A stretch of DNA of 64,000 nucleotides from Hyphomonas sp. (GCF_017792385.1 NZ_CP051230.1:3765004-3829003), one strand, 5' to 3'; counted from the first letter of the stretch, positions 34,007-43,912 are shown. Numbers and translations are program-made. Notes: generated from the letters alone by a model not told the origin.

Positions 34007-35737
34007 ATGACGCAAACCCGGCGCATCCTCGTCACCTCCGCCCTGCCCTACATCAACGGCATCAAGCATCTCGGCAATCTGGCCGGCTCGATGTTGCCAG
34101 CCGATGTGTATGCCCGGGTGATGCGGCTGATGGGCCATGACGTGACCTATATCTGCGCCACTGACGAGCACGGTACGCCGGCCGAACTGGCCGCCCAGGC
34201 GGCAGGAATGAGCGTACAGGCCTATTGCGACGAGCAATACGAAATCCAGCGCAAGGCGGGCGAAGGCTTTCACCTGTCCTATGACTGGTTCGGCCGCTCC
34301 TCACGCCCGGCAAACAGCGTGCTGACACAGCATTTTGCACAAGTTCTGGAACAGAACGGGCTGATCGAGGAGCGTACCTCCAAACAGGTCTATTCGATTG
34401 ATGACGGCCGTTTCCTGCCGGACCGGTATGTCGAAGGGACGTGCCCGACCTGCGGGTTCGAAAAAGCGCGCGGCGATCAGTGTGACAATTGCGGACGCCT
34501 GCTCGACCCGGTCGACCTGATCGACCCGTATTCCTCGGTCTCCGGCAGCCGCAATATCGAAATCCGCGACACCAATCACCTCTACCTGCTTCAGGGCCGG
34601 ATGCAGGACAGGATCCGCGACTGGGTCAACAGCAAGGGCGCCAAATGGCCCAGCCTCGCCGTCTCCATCGCCAACAAATGGCTGGATGAGGGCCTGATCG
34701 CCCGGGCCATCACGCGGGACCTCAGCTGGGGTGTCCCGGTCGTCGGAAAAGACGGCGCCCCCCGCGAAGGATTCGAAGACAAAGTCTTCTATGTCTGGTT
34801 CGATGCGCCGATTGAATATATCGCGGCAACCCAGGAATGGGCCGAAGCCACGGGCAATGACTGGGAAGCCCTGTGGCGCACCGACAAGGGCGCAGACGAG
34901 ACCGAATATGTCCAGTTCATGGGCAAGGACAATGTCGCCTTCCATACGGTCAGTTTCCCGGTCACGCTGCTGGGCTCCGGCGAGCCGTGGAAGACGGTCG
35001 ACAAGCTAAAGGCCTTTAACTGGGTCACATGGTATGGCGGAAAGTTCTCGACCTCGAACAAGCGCGGCGTGTTCATGGATCAGGCACTGGACCTGCTGCC
35101 GGCCGATTATTGGCGCTGGTACCTGATCGCCAATGCGCCTGAAGGCTCCGACGCTGCTTTCACCTGGGAAGGCTTCCAGGCTGCCATCAATTCCGACCTC
35201 GCAAACGTGCTCGGCAATTTCGTCAACCGGATCACCAAATACACCGTGTCCAAGTTCGACGGCAAGGTGCCGGAAGCCGGACAGGCCGGTGAGGCAGAAG
35301 CCTGGATGGTCGCCGAACTGAAAGACCGGCTGCCGCGCCTGATCGAGCATTATGAAGCGATGGAATTCCGCAAGGCCGCCGCCGAGACCCGCGCCATCTG
35401 GGCCGCAGGCAATGAATACCTGACCAAGGCCGAACCCTGGGTGAAGTACAAATCGGATGTCGATGCCGCCGCGGTCGGCGTGCGCACCGGCCTAAACCTC
35501 GCTGCGCTGTTTGGCATTCTCGCTCTGCCGATCATTCCCGAGGCCGGAAAGAAGATTCTGGACGCTCTCGGCATTCCGGAAGAGCATCGCACTTTCGGGT
35601 TCCGCGACATTGCCGGACTGCTCGACAGCCTACCCCACGGAATGGAGATTTCGCCGCCGGACGTCCTGTTCCAGAAAATCGAGGATACCCAGGTCGCGGA
35701 GTGGACCGAACGCTTCGGTGGTGGTGATCAGGCCTGA
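34007..35737 (+). CDS. metG: Methionyl-tRNA synthetase
   Basis: Charges tRNA-Met in the cytosol. The class I synthetase is 576 residues, with the HIGH-type motif YINGIKHLGNLAGS, a zinc knuckle (CPTCGFEKARGDQCDNC) and KFSTSNKRG in place of KMSKS. It is the shorter form without the C-terminal tRNA-binding dimerisation domain. Start at ATG 34007 (MTQTRRILVTSALPY); the open frame to 33941 lacks conserved sequence. It converges with the methyltransferase gene and overlaps it by 10 bases. Confidence 0.95.
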   Translation: MTQTRRILVTSALPYINGIKHLGNLAGSMLPADVYARVMRLMGHDVTYICATDEHGTPAELAAQAAGMSVQAYCDEQYEIQRKAGEGFHLSYDWFGRSSRPANSVLTQHFAQVLEQNGLIEERTSKQVYSIDDGRFLPDRYVEGTCPTCGFEKARGDQCDNCGRLLDPVDLIDPYSSVSGSRNIEIRDTNHLYLLQGRMQDRIRDWVNSKGAKWPSLAVSIANKWLDEGLIARAITRDLSWGVPVVGKDGAPREGFEDKVFYVWFDAPIEYIAATQEWAEATGNDWEALWRTDKGADETEYVQFMGKDNVAFHTVSFPVTLLGSGEPWKTVDKLKAFNWVTWYGGKFSTSNKRGVFMDQALDLLPADYWRWYLIANAPEGSDAAFTWEGFQAAINSDLANVLGNFVNRITKYTVSKFDGKVPEAGQAGEAEAWMVAELKDRLPRLIEHYEAMEFRKAAAETRAIWAAGNEYLTKAEPWVKYKSDVDAAAVGVRTGLNLAALFGILALPIIPEAGKKILDALGIPEEHRTFGFRDIAGLLDSLPHGMEISPPDVLFQKIEDTQVAEWTERFGGGDQA

Positions 35738-36420
35738 CGCCGGAACACCACGCTGAAATTGTTGGCGGGCATCTCCAGAATGCCCGCCACTGACAGCCCC
35801 ACTTCTTCTGCCATTGGAACAATCTGGCGATCCAGATCCCGGACGCCCCAGGCGGGATCACGCGCCTGAAGATTTTCACTGAACGCCGCGTTTGACGGCG
35901 CGATGTCACCATCGCGCGCAAAGGGTCCGTACAGGAACAGGCGGCCACCGGGCTTCAACAGGCGGCCCGCGCCTGCGATGAGGCCGAGCGCGGCTTCGAA
36001 AGGCGCAATGTGGATCATGTTGACCGACACGATCGCATCCCAGTGCCCCGGTCGCTCGGCTTCGCCCCAATCGCTTTTGCTGGCATCCAGGATCAGGGGG
36101 CCCGAAAGACGGTCATGCGCCGCGCTTTTCCGCCACGCAGCCTGACTGGTCCGGCTTTCCGGGTCGATGTCGGAATAGGTCCAGTGGAGGTCCGTCAGCG
36201 CTTCCGTCAGATAGGCGCCGTGCTCGCCGGTGCCGGATGCCACCTCCAGGACATGACCATCCGTACACACATGCTCCCGGAATACTTTCAGGATCGGGTC
36301 ACGGTTGCGGGCGACGGACGGCGAGAAGCGGCGGCCATCCATTTCCGCGCCGCGCGCCTCGAGGGCGACCGGCTTGCCATTTTCAGATTTCGGGTAGGCC
36401 TGATCCGGATCGCCGTTCAT
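35728..36420 (-). CDS. DUF938 family SAM-dependent methyltransferase-like protein
   Basis: A 230-residue soluble protein. The family signature is RRFSPSVARNRDPILKVF; SAM-binding motif I is VLEVASGTGEHG; later come DIDPESR, NMIHIAPFEA and GGRLFLYGPFARDG. The substrate is unknown. An internal ATG at the conserved MDGRRFSPS is an alternative start. Its start overlaps the aldo/keto reductase stop as ATGA, so it is the third gene of the ligase-reductase-methyltransferase unit. Confidence 0.85.
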   Translation of the reverse strand: MNGDPDQAYPKSENGKPVALEARGAEMDGRRFSPSVARNRDPILKVFREHVCTDGHVLEVASGTGEHGAYLTEALTDLHWTYSDIDPESRTSQAAWRKSAAHDRLSGPLILDASKSDWGEAERPGHWDAIVSVNMIHIAPFEAALGLIAGAGRLLKPGGRLFLYGPFARDGDIAPSNAAFSENLQARDPAWGVRDLDRQIVPMAEEVGLSVAGILEMPANNFSVVFRRQA

Positions 36421-37427
36421 TGCGTCTGCTCGAACGGATACATTTCCGTGGTCACCACTGACTGGCCCATCGTATTGTAGCGCGGGCCAACGGCCTTCTC
36501 CGGCAGGAAGTGCGCATCAAGCCTTGCGACGATGTCGCCTGAAAGTTCAATTTGCCCTGCCCGCCAGTTCTCCTCGAGATGCTGCAAGTTCGTCGTGCCC
36601 GGTATTGGAACCACGTGGTCGCCCTTTGCCAACGTCCAGGCGAGCGCGAGTTGAGCGACGCTGCACCCCACATCTCCGGCACATTCGCGCGCAACGTCCA
36701 GCAATGGCAAATTCCCTGCATAATTTTTCGGGGAGAAGCGTGGAAAGATCGAGCCGCGCAAATCCGATGCGTGGAACTTGGCCGGATCGACTGGAGGGTC
36801 TGCCAGAAAGCCCCGCCCAACCGGCGAAAAGGCCACCAGTGCCACGCCCAGTTCCTGGCATGCCTGCAGAATGGCGATTTCCGGATTGCGCACCCATAGG
36901 GAGTATTCGCTCTGCATGGCAGCGATGGGGTGGACGGCATGGGCCCGGCGCAGATCCGCCTCCCCCATTTCCGACAGACCGATCATGCGGATCTTTCCTT
37001 CCTGCACGAGATCGGCAAGCGCACCGACAGAATCCTCGATGGGCACGTTCGGGTCGGGCCGGTGCATGTAATAGAGATCGATCACATCGGTCTGGAGACG
37101 TTTGAGACTGGCTTCGCAGGCCGCCTTGATGGATTCCGGGCGGGCATCCAGCGTGCGCTGGCCGTCCTTGAAGCCAAGCACGCATTTGCTGGCGAGCAGG
37201 TATTCGCTGCGGCGGTCCCTAAGCGCTTCGCCGATCAGTTCTTCGCTGCGGCCAAAACCGTACAGTGTCGCCGTGTCCAGAAAATCATAGCCGAGATCGA
37301 GCGCACGCACGAGCAATGCCTTGGCCGCGCCCTCGTCCATGGGCGGACCATAGGCGTGCGTGATGTTCATGCAGCCCAGGCCGACCGGAAAGACATCCCG
37401 GCCGCCAACCTGCCGTACCGGCGCCAT
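36417..37427 (-). CDS. Aldo/keto reductase
   Basis: A 336-residue NADPH-dependent oxidoreductase with a TIM barrel. Visible motifs are DFLDTATLYGFGRSEELIGEAL (catalytic Asp/Tyr), LLASKCVLGF (Lys) and YYMHRPD (His). NADPH contacts are in VVPIPGTTNLQHLEEN. It resembles the YajO/Tas-like group acting on aldehydes or ketones. The start overlaps the AMP ligase stop by one base and the stop overlaps the methyltransferase start. Confidence 0.9.
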   Translation of the reverse strand: MAPVRQVGGRDVFPVGLGCMNITHAYGPPMDEGAAKALLVRALDLGYDFLDTATLYGFGRSEELIGEALRDRRSEYLLASKCVLGFKDGQRTLDARPESIKAACEASLKRLQTDVIDLYYMHRPDPNVPIEDSVGALADLVQEGKIRMIGLSEMGEADLRRAHAVHPIAAMQSEYSLWVRNPEIAILQACQELGVALVAFSPVGRGFLADPPVDPAKFHASDLRGSIFPRFSPKNYAGNLPLLDVARECAGDVGCSVAQLALAWTLAKGDHVVPIPGTTNLQHLEENWRAGQIELSGDIVARLDAHFLPEKAVGPRYNTMGQSVVTTEMYPFEQTQ

Positions 37428-39181
37428 CAGGCCGGCTCCGGTTTCTGGAACAGCTCGCGCAGGACCGGCTTCAGGATCTTGCCGTTTGCATTGCGCGGCA
37501 GCGGCTCCTCCATGAAAATGATCTTCACCGGCACCTTGAACGCGGCCAGATGACCAGCGGCGTGAGCGCGCAACTCATCCTCGGTCACCGACGTACCCGG
37601 CTTCAGTTGCACCACCGCGCCAACTTCCTCGCCCAGCACCTTGTGCGGGATGCCGACGACGGCTGCGTCCATAACGGCGGAATGTTCGTACAGGGCGTTT
37701 TCAACCTCGATACAGTAGACATTCTCCCCACCGCGGATCAGCATGTCCTTTGCCCGGTCAACCAGATACAGGAAGCCCTCTTCGTCCAGACGCGCAAGAT
37801 CTCCGGTCACGACCCAGCCATCCCGGAAGGTTTCCGCCGTGGCGTCCGGACGGTTCCAGTACAGCTTGCAGTTCATTGCACCCTTGCACCAGAGTTCGCC
37901 GACCTCGCCCTGGGGCAGCTCATTGCCATCCGAATCGCAGATTTTCAGTTCGACCGCCTTGGGCGGCGCCCCGGCGCTGCCGGGCCGGTTCACATAGTCT
38001 TCGCCGATATTCAGCGTGGCCGTGGCGCAGGTCTCCGTCATGCCCCAGCCATTGCCGGGCGCCGCATCCGGGAAGCGCTTCTTGATCGTGGAGACGAGTT
38101 CCGGTGCGGATGGCGCGCCCCCATAGGAAATGGCGGCAATCGAGGACAGGTCATACTTGTCCCGGTCCGGATGTTCGAGAAGCTGCCAGGCGATTGCCGG
38201 CACTCCTCCGACCGCCGTGACCTTTTCCTGCTCGATGATCGGCAGGGCCTTGCCGGCGTCCCATTTGTACATGGACACAATCTTGTCACCGCGCATCAGG
38301 GACGGGATCATGATCGCGAACGCGCCGGTCGCATGGAAGAATGGAATGGCCAGAAGCGTCGCACGCTGCTCGTTCGGATCGGGCTCCGGCACCGGCTCTC
38401 CCTTGCGCAGGAACATGCGGGCCTGACACGTCATCGAATTGAACATGTTGGACACCACCGCCCGATGGGTGGCGAGCGCCCCTTTCGGCTTTCCGGTCGT
38501 CCCGGACGTGTACATGATCGTGGCGTCGTCATCGGGCCCGACATTGATCGCCGGCCAGGACACGTCGGGCAGGCCTGCCCAGTCATTCGCTCCGCCAATA
38601 TGGGTTTCCATCTGGGCCACACGCGGATCGCCATATTCGCCTTCAGGGTCGCGCGCGATGATCACATTTTTCAGGTCCGGCAGGTTTTCCCATGCCGCCC
38701 GGATGCGCTCATAGATCTGCGGGTCCACAACCGCCAGCTTCACGCCGGCAAAGGAGAGGCCGTATTCCAGCTCCTCGCCGGTCCACCAGGAATTCATCGG
38801 CGTTGCGATGGCGCCGATCATGGATGCAGCGAAAAACGCCACGGGCCATTGCGGATAGTTCCGCATGATGATCGCGACACGGTCGCCCTTCTGGATGCCA
38901 TAGGTTTCCTGCATGACCCCGGCCAGTTTCACCACCGCCTTGGCCAGTGCGCTGAACGTGACGCGCTCATCCTCATAGACGATATAGTCACGGTCGGCGT
39001 ACTGGACGCTCGCCAGTTGCAGGATCAGCGGCACGGAAGGCGGCGCGTTCTTGTAGAGCTTCATCTCGACGCCATCGACGACGCCATCAACCAGTTCAAG
39101 CGGAGAGCCTGGTCCGGCCAGGAGGTCGTTCGCCTGGGCGATGGACATGGCGGGCCAGTTCGGCAAGGTGTCTGCGGGCAT
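37427..39181 (-). CDS. AMP-dependent acyl-CoA synthetase/ligase
   Basis: Adenylate-forming enzyme of 584 residues that activates a carboxylic acid, probably a fatty or aromatic acid, as a CoA thioester. The P-loop-like core IMYTSGTTGKPKGALATH is followed by GWGMTETCATATLN, GWVVTGDLARLDEEG and the C-terminal Lys motif PLPRNANGKILK. The ATG at 39181 has AGGA 6 bases upstream; a GTG at 39211 is in frame. It is the first gene of a three-gene unit. Confidence 0.92.
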   Translation of the reverse strand: MPADTLPNWPAMSIAQANDLLAGPGSPLELVDGVVDGVEMKLYKNAPPSVPLILQLASVQYADRDYIVYEDERVTFSALAKAVVKLAGVMQETYGIQKGDRVAIIMRNYPQWPVAFFAASMIGAIATPMNSWWTGEELEYGLSFAGVKLAVVDPQIYERIRAAWENLPDLKNVIIARDPEGEYGDPRVAQMETHIGGANDWAGLPDVSWPAINVGPDDDATIMYTSGTTGKPKGALATHRAVVSNMFNSMTCQARMFLRKGEPVPEPDPNEQRATLLAIPFFHATGAFAIMIPSLMRGDKIVSMYKWDAGKALPIIEQEKVTAVGGVPAIAWQLLEHPDRDKYDLSSIAAISYGGAPSAPELVSTIKKRFPDAAPGNGWGMTETCATATLNIGEDYVNRPGSAGAPPKAVELKICDSDGNELPQGEVGELWCKGAMNCKLYWNRPDATAETFRDGWVVTGDLARLDEEGFLYLVDRAKDMLIRGGENVYCIEVENALYEHSAVMDAAVVGIPHKVLGEEVGAVVQLKPGTSVTEDELRAHAAGHLAAFKVPVKIIFMEEPLPRNANGKILKPVLRELFQKPEPA

Positions 39182-39377
39182 GGGTTTCCTCTGAATGTGT
39201 GTTTCCTCCACACAATCACGCCGGACCCGACTGTTGAAGGAAAAACTGTCCGTTCAGCCGACAATTTTTCGCGAGGAAGAGCGAATTCCGCCGCCCGTCG
39301 CCACAGGCAAAATACGGACACCGCCGGTTTGACGGTGCCCGCAGCGTTTCCGGTCCAGGACCTGAAAAAGTCTCGGT

Positions 39378-40028
39378 TTATTTCCCGAAATCGCAGAATC
39401 GCAGCGCGTGCTCGGTTCCATCCGGCTCGACCGCATCATAGGCCCGTCCGGTCAGCTCGTCGCCATCACAGAGATAGCCGATCTGGTACATGGCGATCAG
39501 CGTCTGATTGTCGGGTGTCAGGTCACTGGCGATCATCAGGTCGATGGCGTCCTCATGCCGGCCCAGCTGCATAAGGATGTCGAATTTCTGCTGGCGGGTC
39601 GTCTCCGGCTGATTGAGCAGCGTCATCAGCGAATCCGCCTTTCCGCGCGCCGTTTCGAGCAGCGGCAGGGCGCGGTTGTAGGCAGGCGTGTCGTCGAGCG
39701 TGTTCACGACTTCCTCGAAATCGTCCACGGCGCCCATGACATCATAGCCTGAAGCGCCCATACGCAGCTCGCCGCGGCGAACCAGCGCCTCGGCAAGTTC
39801 CTCGCGCGACAGTTTGGGGTCGCCGGTCAGCTGGGTAAGGCGGTCAATCGCGGTCTGTGTGTTGCCAGCCTCCTGCAGGCCCTCCACGGTCATCATGGCC
39901 AGCGTGTACCCGGTCGGGGCGTCTGCGACGGACGGCGCTGTCGCATCCGGGCCAGCCGGCGCAGGCGTCGAGGAACAGGCCGCAAGGGCCAGGGCGGAAG
40001 CAGCAGCAAGAAGGCTGATACGAATCAT
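39378..40028 (-). CDS. TPR-like lipoprotein (paralog A)
   Basis: A 216-residue lipoprotein with lipobox LALAAC (Cys18). The helical body has a short tetratricopeptide-like region (ALVRRGELRMGASGYDVMGAVDDFEEV) and a C-terminal part with LMQLGRHEDAIDLM and two cysteines (GYLCDGD and RFCDFG). It resembles the next gene upstream in layout and in these motifs, so the two probably arose by duplication. Function unknown. Confidence 0.75.
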   Translation of the reverse strand: MIRISLLAAASALALAACSSTPAPAGPDATAPSVADAPTGYTLAMMTVEGLQEAGNTQTAIDRLTQLTGDPKLSREELAEALVRRGELRMGASGYDVMGAVDDFEEVVNTLDDTPAYNRALPLLETARGKADSLMTLLNQPETTRQQKFDILMQLGRHEDAIDLMIASDLTPDNQTLIAMYQIGYLCDGDELTGRAYDAVEPDGTEHALRFCDFGK

Positions 40029-40124
40029 GGGGCGTCTCCAGCAGGAAGTGAAAGGGGTCGACCACCAGTCCTAATCTGCCAACCTGCGCGCGGACAGGGC
40101 GGTATTGTGGATTTTATGTGATCT

Positions 40125-40736
40125 TTATCCGGTCAGTGCCGCGCACCAGTCGAGGCCCTTCAGATCGTCGCGATCGTCGCCATAGGTGTGCAGACGGGCA
40201 TCGGGATCATCCGCATCGCAGACATAGCCGGCGGCGACCAGTTTTTCGACCTGTTCCGGGGTCGGCGCGAGACCGGAGTCGCGAAACCGGGCCACGGCCG
40301 CCTCATGCTCGCCCAGCACCCACATGCCGTCAAACCAGTCCGGCAGGTTCAAAAACCGGTTCATGGACGTTTCAATCCGTTCCACATCGGTACGCGCATA
40401 GTCCAGTTCGGTGCGGGCATTGGCGGCCAGCGCATGGTCGGGAGCCAGGGCCAGCATCGCCTCGAAATCCTCAACGGCGCCGCGCCGATTGTCGGCCGAC
40501 TGGCGACGCAGGCTGCCCCGATGGTACAAAGCCTGGACCTTCTGCTCCGTCGTCAGCGTGTCACGATTGAGGAGACCGCTTAGCTGGCGCTCGGCAGTAT
40601 AGGGGTTTTGTTCCGACAGGGCCTGCGCGATCACAGTTTCCGGCGGCAGACCGGGATCGACCGGATCCGGCGCGGTGGCGCAGGCGGCCAGAAACAGCGC
40701 GGCGGCAAGTAGTGTACTGGTTTGAAGACGTCTCAT
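40125..40736 (-). CDS. TPR-like lipoprotein (paralog B)
   Basis: A 203-residue lipoprotein with lipobox LFLAAC. It shares with its downstream neighbour the segments HRGSLRRQSADNRRGAVEDFE, VLGEHEAAVARF, LAPTPEQVEKLVAAGYVCD and a C-terminal Trp/Phe-Cys (LDWCAA). The start at ATG 40736 gives a proper signal peptide; the frame is open four codons further. The gap to paralog A is 96 bases. Function unknown. Confidence 0.75.
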   Translation of the reverse strand: MRRLQTSTLLAAALFLAACATAPDPVDPGLPPETVIAQALSEQNPYTAERQLSGLLNRDTLTTEQKVQALYHRGSLRRQSADNRRGAVEDFEAMLALAPDHALAANARTELDYARTDVERIETSMNRFLNLPDWFDGMWVLGEHEAAVARFRDSGLAPTPEQVEKLVAAGYVCDADDPDARLHTYGDDRDDLKGLDWCAALTG

Positions 40737-40774
40737 GGGGCGGCACATAAGACCGGTTCGCGCGCAGCCGCAAA

Positions 40775-40788
40775 TTGCTTTTCAGCAA
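40775..40788 (-). terminator. Weak hairpin after dxs
   Basis: TTGCT-GAAA-AGCAA reads on the minus strand 6 bases past the dxs stop and is followed by TTTG. The stem is only 5 bp; the GAAA tetraloop adds stability. Termination here is possible but not certain. Confidence 0.3.
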
Positions 40789-40793
40789 GATAG

Positions 40794-42716
40794 TCAGGCG
40801 CTGGCCACGCGCTCCAGTTCGGCAAGGTCACCGCGCCCCAGCGCTTCGATTGCCTGCGCCGCAATATGGCGGGCGTTCAACCCCGCTGTCTCGTACATCT
40901 GATACGGGCTGTCCTGGTCCTGGAACGTGTCCGGCAGGGTCATCGGGCGGATTTTCAGCCCGCCATCCAATGCGCCGGCGCGGGCCAGGTGTTCCAGCAC
41001 GAAACTTCCAAAACCACCCATGGCACCTTCTTCGACCGTGATCAGGACTTCATGCTCACGCGCAAGGCGTTCAACAAGATCCGCGTCCAGCGGCTTGGCA
41101 AAACGCGCATCGGCCACCGAGGCGGACAGGCCCTGCGCGGCGAGCATTTCCGCGGCCTTCACGGCTTCGCCGAGGCGTGTGCCGTAGGACAGGATTGCGA
41201 CACTCGTTCCCTCACGGACGATGCGGCCCTTGCCGATTTCGAGAGGTTGCGGATTGTCCGGCACGGTCACGCCGGTGCCTTCTCCGCGGGGATAACGGAA
41301 CGCAGACGGACCATCATCGATCCCGGCTGCCGTCACCACCATACGCGCCAGTTCGGCCTCGTCCGCGGCGGCCATGCAGACCATGCCCGGAAGCGCGCCG
41401 AGATAGCCGATATCGAAACTTCCGGCATGGGTGGCCCCATCGGCGCCTACCAGGCCGGCCCGGTCGATGGCAAAACGAACCGGCAGCTTCTGGATCGCCA
41501 CATCATGGACGACCTGGTCATAGCCGCGCTGAAGGAAGGTCGAATAAATCGCCGCAAATGGCTTCATGCCGTCCGCCGCAAGTCCGGCCGCAAACGTCAC
41601 CGCATGCTGTTCGGCAATGCCGACGTCAAAATGGCGGTCCGGGAATTGTTTTGCAAAAATATCCGTCGAGGTGCCGGACGGCATGGCGGCCGTAATGGCG
41701 CAAATCCGGTCGTCGGTTTCTGCCAGCTGGGCCAGCGTCCGGCCGAACACTTTCTGATAATTCGGCGCCTTCGGCTGGGGCTTGGATTGCTCACCCGTGA
41801 TCACCGAGAATTTCGACACGCCATGATACTTGTCGGCGGAATTCTCTGCCGGGGCGTATCCCTTGCCCTTTTGGGTCACCGCATGGATCAGGATCGGCCC
41901 ATCGCGCATGGCCTTCACGTTTTCCAGCACCGGCAGCAGCGTATCGAGATCATGCCCGTCAATCGGGCCGACATAATAGAAACCGAGTTCCTCGAACAGC
42001 GTGCCGCCCATCGCAAAGCCGCGCAGATATTCTTCCGCCCGGCGCGCCGGGCTTTCCAACCCCATTGGCGAGACCACCTTCTTGGCAATCCGGCGCAGCC
42101 CCCGATACGGCCGCGACGAGACGAGCTTCGACAGATAGTTGCTCATCGCACCGACCGGCGGCGCGATGGACATGTCATTGTCGTTGAGGATCACGATCAG
42201 GCGCGACTTGTTGGCCCCGGCATTGTTCATGGCCTCATAGGCCATGCCGGCAGACATCGACCCGTCGCCGATCACGCAGACGACGTGATTCTTGCCCCCC
42301 TGCAAGTCCCGCGCCTTGGCAAAGCCATGGCCGGCCGAGATCGAGGTGGAGGCATGCGCCGCGCCGAAGGGGTCGTATTCGCTTTCCGACCGTTTCGTGA
42401 ACCCGGACAGGCCGCCCGCCTGGCGCAGCGTGCGCATCTGGTCGCGGCGTCCGGTCAGGATCTTGTGGGGATAGCATTGGTGGCCGACGTCAAAGATCAG
42501 CTTGTCATCCGGCGTGTCGAACACGGCATGGATGGCCAGGGTCAGTTCCACTACGCCAAGACCGGATCCGAGATGCCCGCCGGTGACCGACACGACATCA
42601 ATGACTTCGTCCCGCACCTCGTCGGCAATCTGCTTCAGCTCCGCCCGCGACCGGCCTTTCAGGTCATCCGGCGATTGGATGGAATCCAGCAGTCTGTTGG
42701 GGCGGGCGTCGGTCAT
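40794..42716 (-). CDS. dxs: 1-deoxy-D-xylulose-5-phosphate synthase
   Basis: First enzyme of the MEP isoprenoid pathway; condenses pyruvate and glyceraldehyde-3-phosphate using thiamine diphosphate. The 640-residue protein has the ThDP motif GDGSMSAGMAYEAMNNAG, catalytic HLGSGLGVVE near the start, DRAGLVGADGATHAGSFD and the transketolase C domain. It lies 41 bases after ispA, so xseB-ispA-dxs is one operon, an arrangement common in proteobacteria. Confidence 0.96.
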   Translation of the reverse strand: MTDARPNRLLDSIQSPDDLKGRSRAELKQIADEVRDEVIDVVSVTGGHLGSGLGVVELTLAIHAVFDTPDDKLIFDVGHQCYPHKILTGRRDQMRTLRQAGGLSGFTKRSESEYDPFGAAHASTSISAGHGFAKARDLQGGKNHVVCVIGDGSMSAGMAYEAMNNAGANKSRLIVILNDNDMSIAPPVGAMSNYLSKLVSSRPYRGLRRIAKKVVSPMGLESPARRAEEYLRGFAMGGTLFEELGFYYVGPIDGHDLDTLLPVLENVKAMRDGPILIHAVTQKGKGYAPAENSADKYHGVSKFSVITGEQSKPQPKAPNYQKVFGRTLAQLAETDDRICAITAAMPSGTSTDIFAKQFPDRHFDVGIAEQHAVTFAAGLAADGMKPFAAIYSTFLQRGYDQVVHDVAIQKLPVRFAIDRAGLVGADGATHAGSFDIGYLGALPGMVCMAAADEAELARMVVTAAGIDDGPSAFRYPRGEGTGVTVPDNPQPLEIGKGRIVREGTSVAILSYGTRLGEAVKAAEMLAAQGLSASVADARFAKPLDADLVERLAREHEVLITVEEGAMGGFGSFVLEHLARAGALDGGLKIRPMTLPDTFQDQDSPYQMYETAGLNARHIAAQAIEALGRGDLAELERVASA

Positions 42717-42757
42717 TCCAGTCTTTGCTCGGTTCGAATTCTTGTTCTGACCAGGTC

Positions 42758-43654
42758 TTAATGCGTTCTATCGAGCACAAAATCGACCGATTGCAGCAGT
42801 ATATGGGCCTTTTCATGAAAGATTGCGAGGTGTTCCTTCGCCTGTGAGGCCAAAATACGCACCCTTTGGCGGGCGCCCTCAATCCCCAGAATGGTCACGA
42901 AATTGGCCTTTCCTGCAGCTTCATCAGTGCGAAGCGGCTTGCCGGCCCGGTCTTCATCGCCGGTCGCATCCAGAAGGTCGTCGGCAATCTGGTAGGCCAG
43001 CCCGAGATCGTTCGAAAAGCCGGCCAGCGCATTGCGCTCGGCTTCACGGGCCCGCCCGACAATGGCAGCGGCCTCGGTCGCATAGGAAATCAGCGCGCCT
43101 GTCTTCAGGCGCTGCATCCGGGTAATCGTGTTCAGATCACGGGGGCTGTCGGTCTCCAGCATGTCAATCATCTGGCCGCCCACCATGCCCCGTGCGCCGG
43201 ACGCGTCGGCCAGGCGCTCGATCAGCATCGCGCGAATACCGGCATCCTCATGCGTTTCCGAGGATGCAAGAATCTTGAATGCCAGCGTCAGCAACGCATC
43301 ACCCGCCAGGACCGCCGTGGCCTCGTCAAAGGCCTTGTGCACGGTCGGTTGGCCGCGCCGGAAATCATCATCATCCATGCAGGGCAGGTCATCATGCACC
43401 AGCGAATAGCAATGCACGCATTCAAGCGCCGCAGCCGCCCTCAGCAAGGTCTTTTCCGGGGCCTCGAACATGGCCCCGGTCTCGAGAAGAAAGAAAGGCC
43501 GCATCCGCTTGCCATTGGCCAGGGCGGCATGGCGCATGGCGCGCATCAGATTGGCCTCGGGCCCGCTGGCCGGCGGGATCAACTGGTCGAGGGCCACGGT
43601 GACCCGGTCGGCGACCTCTTTCAGGCGCTGCTCGAATTCCTGGGCATCGCCCAT
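42758..43654 (-). CDS. ispA: Farnesyl/geranyl diphosphate synthase (polyprenyl synthetase)
   Basis: Condenses IPP with allylic diphosphates in isoprenoid synthesis. The 298-residue protein has the first Asp-rich motif DDLPCMDDDDFRRG, FDEATAVLAGDALLTLAF, GQMIDM and the second Asp-rich motif QIADDLLDATGDED. Its place between xseB and dxs supports farnesyl diphosphate synthase. Confidence 0.94.
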   Translation of the reverse strand: MGDAQEFEQRLKEVADRVTVALDQLIPPASGPEANLMRAMRHAALANGKRMRPFFLLETGAMFEAPEKTLLRAAAALECVHCYSLVHDDLPCMDDDDFRRGQPTVHKAFDEATAVLAGDALLTLAFKILASSETHEDAGIRAMLIERLADASGARGMVGGQMIDMLETDSPRDLNTITRMQRLKTGALISYATEAAAIVGRAREAERNALAGFSNDLGLAYQIADDLLDATGDEDRAGKPLRTDEAAGKANFVTILGIEGARQRVRILASQAKEHLAIFHEKAHILLQSVDFVLDRTH

Positions 43655-43666
43655 GTCGACGCCCCT

Positions 43667-43912
43667 CTAGTCGAAACTGGCGGTTTCAGTGGTCGGCCCC
43701 TTGGCCCCCTGCACGATCTGTTCGACTTTCAGTTCGGCGGATTTCAGGCGCGATTCACAATGCGCCTTCAGGGCCGCACCGCGCTCATAGATCGCGATCG
43801 ATTTTTCCAGTTCGACCTCACCGGCTTCCAGCTGACGCACAATGACTTCCAGCTCCGCCAGGGCTTCCTCGAAGCTGAGTTTGTCGACTGGTTTCTCTTT
43901 CGCGTCAGCCAT
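43667..43912 (-). CDS. xseB: Exodeoxyribonuclease VII small subunit
   Basis: An 81-residue partner of XseA. The family signature LSFEEALAELEVIVRQLEAGEVELEKSI and the helical YERGAALKAHCESRL are present. It is 12 bases upstream of ispA. The large subunit gene is far away at about 3240-4655. Confidence 0.94.
   Translation of the reverse strand: MADAKEKPVDKLSFEEALAELEVIVRQLEAGEVELEKSIAIYERGAALKAHCESRLKSAELKVEQIVQGAKGPTTETASFD

Noticed and set aside
37550..39574. 674-residue open frame antisense to the AMP ligase
   Set aside because: Same reasoning: His/Arg-rich, no family, fully covered by a recognisable gene.
40866..42761. 631-residue open frame antisense to dxs
   Set aside because: Composition is rich in His, Arg and Gln with no domain, as in antisense shadows; dxs is conserved on the other strand.
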